Source: Enterococcus malodoratus ATCC 43197
Lineage (GTDB): Bacteria > Bacillota > Bacilli > Lactobacillales > Enterococcaceae
DNA length: 64,000 nt
Assembly (NCBI RefSeq): GCF_000407185.1
Contig: NZ_KE136483.1
Span: 496,001 to 560,000 of the forward strand
Direction: 5' to 3'
Made by a program: the position numbers and the translations under genes. Shown piece after piece: positions 27,174 to 35,903 of this stretch; the stretch's first letter is position 1, and each line of letters begins with the position of its first letter. The notes beneath the pieces were generated by a model. That model searched no databases and was not told where the DNA came from. It saw nothing but the letters and a program-made list of their open reading frames with translations.

Positions 27174-29003
27174 ATGGAAAAAAAAGTCCGTTTTTACCGA
27201 TCAGTCAATTTCAAGATCGCTTTTTCATTTATCTTGATCTTGTTGATTTCGATAGAGATCATCGGTGCTTATTTTATTCGAGGACTTGAAAAATCAACAA
27301 TCGATAACTTTACTAAAGACATGAATCAGCGAGTTTCACTTCTTAGTACGACTCTCGGTGCGACAATGGCAGAGGATAGTGAAAATGAAGCGGATCAATT
27401 GCAGCGTATTCTTGAAAATAATACGGCTTCTGATATTACTGATATGTGGGTAGTCGACGACAAGGGAATCGTTGTTGCCACCAATGACGTGGGACAAAAA
27501 GATTCTATCGTTGGTAAGAAAAATGAGTACAGCGATATCGATGATTTTTCAATGAAACAATATGTAACGCTTGATGACAATAACAAACGGGTATATATCA
27601 ATGTCCAACCTATTCAGTCCCCGACCGGCGATTCGGCTGTGATCGGGGCTCTTTATGTTAAGAGCGACATTGAGCAAAAATATACCGAAATTGGCAATAC
27701 TGCCTTGATCTTTTTCTCGGCCTCTTTGATTGCAGGATTAATTTCGATCGTGGTGGCATTGTTGGTGGCTCGTTCCATCACCAAGCCCATCAAGGAGATG
27801 CAGAAACAGGCGGTTCGTATTGCACAGGGCGATTATTCTGAAAAGGTTGATGTGCAAGGCCACGATGAATTGAGCCAATTAGCCAAAACCTTCAATAAAT
27901 TATCCGATCGAGTAGAGGATGCTCAAGATACGATGGAAGCCGAGCGAAATCGATTAGGTAGCGTTTTGACTCATATGACCGATGGGGTTATTGCTACAGA
28001 TCGGCGTGGTAAAGTTATTACTATTAATGAGATGGCTTTGTCGCTTTTGGACACTACGAATGAACAGGCAATCGGCCAATCAATTTTAACCTTGCTTGAT
28101 TTAGAGGAAGAATATACACTGCGTAAATTATTAGAAACACCAGAAGAGATTTTGATTGATCGTTCGAAATCTGATTCTGATGAAGATCGCAGAACTTTAC
28201 GGTCAGACTTTGCCATGATTCGCCGTGAATCGGGCTTTATCAGCGGACTAGTAGTTGTTTTACATGATGTTACCGAGCAGGAAAAGACGGCAGAAGAACG
28301 TCGACAATTCGTTTCAAATGTTTCTCATGAATTACGGACACCGTTAACCAGTGTTCGCAGTTATTTAGAAGCGCTAGAAGAAGGTGCTTGGCAAGATAAG
28401 GCGGTTGCACCGGAATTTATCCATGTGACATTAGGTGAGACAGACCGGATGATTCGCATGATCAATGATCTGCTGAATCTTTCCCGCATGGATTCGGGTG
28501 CACAGCAAATGGATCTTGAATTGGTCAATTTCAATGAACTCGTCGATTACATTTTGGATCGTTTCGATATGATGGTGAATAGCCAAGAGAAAAATTATCG
28601 GATTGTCCGCGAATTTACGGAACGTGATCTGTGGGTTGAGATTGATACGGATAAGATCATGCAGGTGCTTGATAATATCATGAACAATGCTATTAAGTAT
28701 TCACCAGATGGCGGCAAAATCGAAGTCCATTTGATGGAAACTCATAACAATGTCGTCTTAAGCGTTTCTGATGAGGGCTTAGGAATTCCGAAGAAAGATT
28801 TGGAAAAAGTCTTTGAGCGTTTTTATCGGGTAGATAAGGCGAGGGCACGTCAACAAGGCGGAACTGGACTTGGTCTGGCAATCTCTAAAGAAGTCATGAA
28901 GGCCCATAAAGGTCAAATCTGGGTCGAAAGTGTCGAAGGAAAAGGGTCGACCTTCTATATTTCTTTACCATATGAACCTTATGAGGAGGATATTTGGGAA
29001 TGA
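27174..29003 (+). CDS. walK: Cell-wall sensor histidine kinase WalK
   Basis: The 609-residue partner kinase of WalR. Domains in order: helix 1 (about 13-35), an extracellular Cache/PAS-like domain, helix 2 (about 180-202), HAMP (203-255), a cytosolic PAS (about 260-370), HisKA with His385 in VSHELRTP, and the ATPase domain with NAIKYSPDGG, DEGLGIP and GGTGLGLAI. This is the standard WalK plan. It starts 11 bases after walR and overlaps walH. Confidence 0.96.
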   Translation: MEKKVRFYRSVNFKIAFSFILILLISIEIIGAYFIRGLEKSTIDNFTKDMNQRVSLLSTTLGATMAEDSENEADQLQRILENNTASDITDMWVVDDKGIVVATNDVGQKDSIVGKKNEYSDIDDFSMKQYVTLDDNNKRVYINVQPIQSPTGDSAVIGALYVKSDIEQKYTEIGNTALIFFSASLIAGLISIVVALLVARSITKPIKEMQKQAVRIAQGDYSEKVDVQGHDELSQLAKTFNKLSDRVEDAQDTMEAERNRLGSVLTHMTDGVIATDRRGKVITINEMALSLLDTTNEQAIGQSILTLLDLEEEYTLRKLLETPEEILIDRSKSDSDEDRRTLRSDFAMIRRESGFISGLVVVLHDVTEQEKTAEERRQFVSNVSHELRTPLTSVRSYLEALEEGAWQDKAVAPEFIHVTLGETDRMIRMINDLLNLSRMDSGAQQMDLELVNFNELVDYILDRFDMMVNSQEKNYRIVREFTERDLWVEIDTDKIMQVLDNIMNNAIKYSPDGGKIEVHLMETHNNVVLSVSDEGLGIPKKDLEKVFERFYRVDKARARQQGGTGLGLAISKEVMKAHKGQIWVESVEGKGSTFYISLPYEPYEEDIWE

Positions 29004-30313
29004 AATTATCAGAAAAAATCATTCGCGTAGCGCTTTTTGCTCTGATCTTGCTCAGTCTCGTCCTCACTTATGCCATTTGGCTTAGTCCTACCTCAAAAAC
29101 AGCAGAGGTCAATACCAGTAAACAGACGGTGAAGAATGACCAAAGTTATGCGAAAGCAACAGATGCTTTTTTGCCGATTCGCGGTATTTGGGATTTAGCA
29201 GAAGGCAAGTTTCAAACCAGCAGTGAGAATTTATTAGCTACAACCCAAGCTCGTTTGACGGAAAGTACGTATGGTCAGCTGCAAGAAGTTGCTCAAGGCG
29301 AAGAAGAGATCAAAAACTATTATAGTTTAGACAACGGAATTGAGCTTAATTACGAAGGGGGCTTTTCTTTAACCGAGTACATCAAGGTTTTTGATATGCC
29401 GATCAATTTAAATTCACTGAAGGAATCAGATAAGATTACTTTTTCAAAAATTCAAATTGATTTTTCTAAAAAGAAAATTCGTTTTTTAAGTTACAGTAAA
29501 GATACGGTGTACGAAGCGACGATCTCCGCAGATTTTACCGGCCTCGAAACGATTTATCAAAAAAATCAAAGCCGCTATTTGCCGATGTCTGATGAGAATC
29601 CATTAGTTCCGCGCTTGCTGCGTACAAAGGATCGTGTTCGTTTAAAGAAATACAGCTATATCTTGACGACACAATCCTATTCGCTGTTCCGCAATTCTTT
29701 TTTCCAAAATCCTGATCAAGCAAAAGGTGAAGAGGAAGAACAGGGATCGCGTTCTTTTGTCAGCGGGCATGAGGAACTTATGATGGACGAGCAAAAACGT
29801 TTGGTTACATTTGATGGCGAACTGCCTGAGGACTTAGCGAAGGAAAGCGTCTATAGCCAAAGTTTTAATTATGTTAGTCGTTTAGGTACAGCGGTGGGAA
29901 ATCTGCGCTATTTTGATCACCATGATGGACAGGTCAATTATCGAATATTTGTTGAAGGCTATCCTATTTTTAGTCAATCATCGAAGGGCAAAATGAGTGT
30001 GAAGATCGAGCATGCACCCAATGCGTCGCTGCCGCAGGTTAAGATCGAAACAAGTATGGATACGGTCCAAGTACCAATTCCTTCTGACGAAGAGGTGGAA
30101 TTGCCGAGCACTTTAGAAATTGAAAACAATTTGGCCGCAGTAGGGATTGATCTTGATAAAATTCAGAGCTTTATCATCGGTTATACATGGCAAGATATCG
30201 ATGGTGTAAATAAATTAGTTGCCTTGACTCCAGAATGGTTTGTTAAGTATGACAACACTTGGTATTCAGCTAATCAGCTGATGCAGGGAAACCTAGAAAC
30301 GGAGGCGAGCTAA
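29000..30313 (+). CDS. walH: WalH (YycH), negative regulator of WalK
   Basis: A membrane-anchored protein with one N-terminal helix (about residues 8-28) and a large external domain. In the family it forms a complex with WalI and WalK to tune kinase activity. The ATG at 29000 overlaps the walK stop as ATGA and has GAGGA upstream; a TTG six bases earlier is possible. The 437-residue length and position between walK and walI support the call more than any short motif. Confidence 0.88.
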   Translation: MKLSEKIIRVALFALILLSLVLTYAIWLSPTSKTAEVNTSKQTVKNDQSYAKATDAFLPIRGIWDLAEGKFQTSSENLLATTQARLTESTYGQLQEVAQGEEEIKNYYSLDNGIELNYEGGFSLTEYIKVFDMPINLNSLKESDKITFSKIQIDFSKKKIRFLSYSKDTVYEATISADFTGLETIYQKNQSRYLPMSDENPLVPRLLRTKDRVRLKKYSYILTTQSYSLFRNSFFQNPDQAKGEEEEQGSRSFVSGHEELMMDEQKRLVTFDGELPEDLAKESVYSQSFNYVSRLGTAVGNLRYFDHHDGQVNYRIFVEGYPIFSQSSKGKMSVKIEHAPNASLPQVKIETSMDTVQVPIPSDEEVELPSTLEIENNLAAVGIDLDKIQSFIIGYTWQDIDGVNKLVALTPEWFVKYDNTWYSANQLMQGNLETEAS

Positions 30314-31165
30314 TTGGATTTTAGAAAAATCGAATGGATCTTTTTTCTCGTCTTTATCGGGTTGAACATTTTTCTTTTCAGTATTTACTGGAATAACCAG
30401 CATGAGCAAAGTCTTGTTACAAATTCAAATCAACGGGAGGATATCATTCACCGGTTGGAAAACGATGATATAGAAGTTAAGGGACAAGTTTCTGATAAAC
30501 AACAAGAAGGCTATTATCTAAGTGCTGAACAGGATACCTTTGATTCATTATTGAATGAAGGAGCGAATCCAACGATTAAAGGCAATTGGAGTATTTCAGA
30601 TAAAGTTTTGACGAACAGTTATCCCAATGCAGACACAGAGTTTGATTTGAAAAAATCTACCAGCAGTTTTAATCGACTGATGAAAAATAAGGAATTTATC
30701 ATGGACGGCGAAGAGTACACTTACATGCCGGATATTTCAAAGAAGGATGACGAGCTGGGTAAAATTATCGGTGCGCAATCTTACGAAGGGATTCCTTTTA
30801 TTGATGAGACTTCTCGAGTGACGTTGGACATCGTCAAAAGTGATGATGATCAGGAACGAGTTTCGAAATATACTCAAACTCGTTTGAAAGAGATCGAGCC
30901 GTTACGGGAAAAAATGACGCTTTATTCTGAAAAAGAAATTTTAAATACGTTATACATCAATAACAATATTCCCAGCAAATCAACGATTACAAATATTTAT
31001 CTAGGTTACTTCCGAACACTTGAGGTGCGGGAAAAGAATGTGTATGTCCCGGTCTGGTTTGTGAAAATAAAAGCCTCTGACAAGACGACCCAGATTGAAA
31101 AGGTCAATGCATTGAACAATCAAGTGATTACGAATAATTTAGTTCCAAAGGTGGAAAATCCATAA
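30314..31165 (+). CDS. walI: WalI (YycI), WalK-associated regulator
   Basis: 283 residues with one N-terminal helix (about 7-24) and an external YycI domain; it works with WalH. The start is TTG directly after the walH TAA, with GGAGG eight bases ahead inside the end of walH, which decides this unusual start. The C-terminal half has the YycI-type segment YLGYFRTLEVREKNVYVPVW. Confidence 0.88.
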   Translation: MDFRKIEWIFFLVFIGLNIFLFSIYWNNQHEQSLVTNSNQREDIIHRLENDDIEVKGQVSDKQQEGYYLSAEQDTFDSLLNEGANPTIKGNWSISDKVLTNSYPNADTEFDLKKSTSSFNRLMKNKEFIMDGEEYTYMPDISKKDDELGKIIGAQSYEGIPFIDETSRVTLDIVKSDDDQERVSKYTQTRLKEIEPLREKMTLYSEKEILNTLYINNNIPSKSTITNIYLGYFRTLEVREKNVYVPVWFVKIKASDKTTQIEKVNALNNQVITNNLVPKVENP

Positions 31166-31213
31166 AAAGGGTTGTATACTGAGGACAGTTTTAAAAGAGG
31201 GGACCAATTGCTC

Positions 31214-32023
31214 ATGTTAGAAATGAATAACGCATTCAATATCAGCATTTTAGCTAGCGGAAGTACAGGGAATTCTTTGTATTTAGAGAGTCCGCAAAAA
31301 AGAATTTTGATTGATGCTGGGTTGAGTGGGAAAAAAATCACTTCACTATTAGCAGAGGTCGATCGAAAACCTGAGGATTTAGATGCAATCTTAGTCACCC
31401 ACGAACATCGCGACCATATACATGGTGTTGGGGTTTTGGCACGAAAATACAAATTACCTGTCTATGCCAATGAAAAAACGTGGGAAGCGATGGCTCCCTT
31501 GATTGGAAAAGTGGATGTAGAGCAGAAACATATTTTTGAAATGGGAAAAGTACTAACTTTTGGTGATTTAGACATCGAGAGTTTTGGTGTTTCTCATGAT
31601 GCGGCCGCACCGCAGTTTTACCGTTTCTATAAAGATGGTCATTCGTTTGTGATGCTGACGGATACGGGGTATGCCAGCGAACATGTCAGAGGAACGATTC
31701 GTGATGCAGATGCTTACTTAGTCGAGAGTAATCACGATTTAGAGATGTTGCGGATGGGCGCTTATCCTTGGAGTTTGAAGCAGCGGATTTTAGGTGATCG
31801 CGGGCATCTATCCAATGATGACGGAGCATTAGTGATGACTGATATTCTTGGAGATCGGACAAAGCGAATTTACTTAGGACACTTAAGTAAAGAGAATAAT
31901 ATGAAAGAGTTGGCACATATGACGATGGAAGAAACTTTGACACGTTATGATTTAGGGGTAAATTATCAATTTCAAATCTTCGATACCGACCCTGATAGTG
32001 CAACGGAATTATTTGCGATCTAA
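31214..32023 (+). CDS. walJ: WalJ (YycJ), metallo-beta-lactamase-fold hydrolase
   Basis: A cytosolic metal-dependent hydrolase of the YycJ family, a DNA exonuclease in Bacillus-type organisms. The metal site THEHRDHIHG, the segment LTDTGYAS with a ligand Asp, and LGHLSKENN are all visible. Three starts are possible: TTG 31208, ATG 31214 and ATG 31223; AGAGGGGA fits the first two. It is the last wal gene; the htrA-type protease that often follows is absent here. Confidence 0.9.
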   Translation: MLEMNNAFNISILASGSTGNSLYLESPQKRILIDAGLSGKKITSLLAEVDRKPEDLDAILVTHEHRDHIHGVGVLARKYKLPVYANEKTWEAMAPLIGKVDVEQKHIFEMGKVLTFGDLDIESFGVSHDAAAPQFYRFYKDGHSFVMLTDTGYASEHVRGTIRDADAYLVESNHDLEMLRMGAYPWSLKQRILGDRGHLSNDDGALVMTDILGDRTKRIYLGHLSKENNMKELAHMTMEETLTRYDLGVNYQFQIFDTDPDSATELFAI

Positions 32024-32064
32024 AAAATGGCAAGCTTGTTTATTGCAGGCTTGCCATTTTTTTG
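32024..32064. terminator. Bidirectional terminator after walJ
   Basis: A 12-bp stem (AAAATGGCAAGC / GCTTGCCATTTT) with A and T flanks lies between the convergent walJ and the minus-strand NAD(P)-binding gene. Confidence 0.88.
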
Positions 32065-32685
32065 TTAACTATACACACTAAAATGTTGGTTCAAATGTCT
32101 TGGTTCGATGATTTCATCGACCAGCGCGATGGCGTAATCTGCCATGCTGATCTCGCTTTTACCTTCCGCATTCTTTTGCAGATGGTCATCACTGACCTGA
32201 TAATGTCCAGTACGTTTGCCGTCAGGTACAAAGTTTGCGGCAGGACTTAAATAGGTCCAGTTCAACTGCTGTGCTGCTTTTAAATCTAAAAATGCTTGAT
32301 ACATGTTATAGGCAGTTGGATAATAAATGGCATTGGGATCAGAGACATCAATCATGCGATGAGCTTCATCAATAAATAATGAGGATGCTCCTCCAACAAC
32401 GATCAAGCGGGTGTCGGTTCCACGTAAAAGACTGATGAGATGCTTTAGAGAAGTTTGATGCAGTTCTTCTTGGCCTGCTGGTGGGCGAAAGGCGTCAACT
32501 ACCACATCAAAGAATTCGATATCCTTTTTTGTCAGTTCAAATAAATCCTTCACTAAAATAGGAACTTTTGTCGTTAATTTTTCTGGATGGCGTACAATCG
32601 CTGTGACCGCTAAATCACGGTCTAAAGCTTCTTTTAGGATTAGTGATCCGGCGTTTCCAGTAGCGCCGATAATTGCTACTTTCAT
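32065..32685 (-). CDS. NAD(P)-binding Rossmann protein (NmrA/SDR-a5-like)
   Basis: A 206-residue atypical SDR with the nucleotide motif IGATGNAGSL at the N-terminus, an acidic/basic segment AIVRHPEKL that suggests NADP preference, and a central DAFRPPAG turn. Relatives are flavin reductase- or NmrA-like redox sensors; the substrate is unknown. The ATG follows a perfect AAGGAGGT ribosome site that is itself part of a 40-base inverted repeat, so translation or transcription may be controlled there. Confidence 0.8.
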   Translation of the reverse strand: MKVAIIGATGNAGSLILKEALDRDLAVTAIVRHPEKLTTKVPILVKDLFELTKKDIEFFDVVVDAFRPPAGQEELHQTSLKHLISLLRGTDTRLIVVGGASSLFIDEAHRMIDVSDPNAIYYPTAYNMYQAFLDLKAAQQLNWTYLSPAANFVPDGKRTGHYQVSDDHLQKNAEGKSEISMADYAIALVDEIIEPRHLNQHFSVYS

Positions 32686-32690
32686 TTAAA

Positions 32691-32730
32691 AACCTCCTTA
32701 AACTGATAGTACTTTCAGTCTAAGGAGGTT
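32691..32730. promoter_or_regulatory. 40-base inverted repeat covering a ribosome site
   Basis: AACCTCCTTA...TAAGGAGGTT flanks ACTGA-t-AGTACT-t-TCAGT. Only two symmetric pairs of positions break the palindrome. On the minus strand the right-hand copy of AAGGAGG is the ribosome site of the NmrA-like gene, and the left-hand half is its exact anti-complement. The inner 18 bp (32702-32719) could also be a dimer operator. Confidence 0.7.
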
Positions 32731-32755
32731 TCTCTAAAAAGGCAAAAGATTCGTT

Positions 32756-33397
32756 TTAAGATTGAAGGGCTAGCTGAGTCAGAATAACCAGCAGATTCAT
32801 TCCGACATGCGTAATCATTGATGTCCAAATACGTCCGCTATAGCGATACATGCCGCAGAATAGGAAACCTAGTCCAGCATACAAAAGATAATGCCCATCG
32901 TTGTGAGCGAAAGCGAAGAGAACAGAACTTAGCAACGCAGGCAGAATGAAGCCAAATCGTTTTTCCAGTGAACCAAAAATCGCACGCCGAAAAACGAATT
33001 CTTCCATAATTGGCCCAGCAATTGTTGTCGCTAAAATAAAAATCATATTGTTCATGATCAGTTGAACGATATTTTGCGTATTTTGTGAAGCAACTGATTG
33101 ACCTAGCAAGCGCTGCTCGATCTGTAAAATGAGCATTTGCAGTAATAAGGAAGCAGGAATGCCTACGATTCCGATCAAAATAGAGATAAGCAGGCTTTTT
33201 TTGCGGCCTTCTAACTCAAACGACTGTGATTTGATGCGATAAAAGATCATCAAGACAGCTCCAATAAAATAAGACAGTGTGGTTAACTGAATAATCTGCG
33301 ATGAACTTGCCTGAAAAACACGTAAAAATAATAGTGGAGAAAACAGAACTAATCCGTAAGTAAAGATGGTAATAAAGCTATATTTTTTTTCGTTCAT
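32756..33397 (-). CDS. CPBP-family intramembrane metalloprotease
   Basis: A 213-residue membrane protein with about six helices. The conserved CPBP (Abi) motifs are present: MEEFVFR (EExxxR), FAFAHNDGH and THVGMN, which supply the metal site in the membrane. Bacterial members act as CAAX-like proteases or bacteriocin-immunity proteins; the substrate here is unknown. The ATG has GGAAGG ahead. It is 70 bases upstream of the NmrA-like gene, on the same strand, and may be cotranscribed. Confidence 0.85.
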   Translation of the reverse strand: MNEKKYSFITIFTYGLVLFSPLLFLRVFQASSSQIIQLTTLSYFIGAVLMIFYRIKSQSFELEGRKKSLLISILIGIVGIPASLLLQMLILQIEQRLLGQSVASQNTQNIVQLIMNNMIFILATTIAGPIMEEFVFRRAIFGSLEKRFGFILPALLSSVLFAFAHNDGHYLLYAGLGFLFCGMYRYSGRIWTSMITHVGMNLLVILTQLALQS

Positions 33398-33490
33398 TAT
33401 TTTTCCTTCCTAAACTTTTATTGTTCCCAAGTATACCATAATTCTCTTAAAAACTAAGTGGAAGAAAAATCAAAAAAGCAAACGAAGGAC

Positions 33491-33557
33491 TTGCAAAAAG
33501 AAACAAAAATGGTATGATAATACATGTGAGTTAGCACTCTTGGCTATCGAGTGCTAA
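33491..33557 (+). promoter_or_regulatory. groESL promoter with CIRCE operator
   Basis: TTGCAA (33491-33496) and TATGAT (33513-33518) are 16 bp apart. The CIRCE element TTAGCACTC-N9-GAGTGCTAA is perfect at 33531-33557. It is the binding site of the heat-shock repressor HrcA. Confidence 0.95.
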
Positions 33558-33594
33558 CGATTTGAAAAATCATTACTAGTTGGAGGGATTTATC

Positions 33595-33879
33595 GTGTTA
33601 AAACCATTAGGTGATCGTGTCATTCTTGAAGTCACTCAAGAAGAAGAAAAAACAGTTGGAGGTTTAGTCTTAGCTTCTGCAGCAAAAGAAAAACCACAAA
33701 CTGCTAAAATCGTAGCAGTTGGCGAAGGCAATGTACTGGAAAACGGTCAAAAAAGTCCAATGCCAGTAGCTGTTGGTGATATGGTAATGTTTGAAAAATA
33801 CGCAGGTACAGAAGTGAAATATGAAGGCAGTGAATACTTGATTATTGCTGCTAAAGATATTATGGCAATCGTAGAATAA
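33595..33879 (+). CDS. groES: Co-chaperonin GroES
   Basis: A 94-residue lid of the GroEL chamber. The N-terminus [12 protein letters not shown], the mobile loop around [17 protein letters not shown], and the C-terminal [14 protein letters not shown] are typical. The GTG at 33595 is the start, because TGGAGGGA lies at good spacing and family members begin just here; the frame itself is open further upstream. It is controlled by the CIRCE site and is followed by groEL. Confidence 0.96.
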   Translation: MLKPLGDRVILEVTQEEEKTVGGLVLASAAKEKPQTAKIVAVGEGNVLENGQKSPMPVAVGDMVMFEKYAGTEVKYEGSEYLIIAAKDIMAIVE

Positions 33880-33889
33880 AAAATAATGA

Positions 33890-35530
<1,641 letters not shown>

Positions 35531-35547
35531 ACCAGTTATAAACAATG

Positions 35548-35578
35548 AGCCATCGGAAAAATTTCCGATGGCTTTTTT
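35548..35578 (+). terminator. Rho-independent terminator after groEL
   Basis: Stem GCCATCGGAAA / TTTCCGATGGC followed by six T. Confidence 0.9.
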
Positions 35579-35903
35579 GTGTGCAGTTAGTTTGAATTTA
35601 TATAGAAGCACCTGCTTATCATATAATATCTAAGTTGACTAATATATGTATAAAATTTATTGATTTTATGAAAATAAACTATTGGAATTTATCGATTAAA
35701 TTTCTTACAATGAGCGTAAGAAGGAACTAGAGATCCTTGTTCAGAAATTATCAAAGAAATGATTAGATACAAATGGAACATTCCTAGTGAGGATGAATGA
35801 TAACAACGTATAGAATTTGTCACACGTAGAGGCACTCATGTGAAATTTGTTACATATCAAGCGGAATTGATGAATAGAGCGTTCATTTTGAAAGGAGAAC
35901 CAC
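35579..35903. other. Intergenic region, no gene seen
   Basis: AT-rich gap of 325 bases before the large reductase gene. A 20-codon frame near 35669 has no ribosome site. A TATAAT at about 35622 lacks a convincing -35. The ribosome site AAAGGAGAA at the right edge belongs to the next gene. I see no repeat or structured element. Confidence 0.5.
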
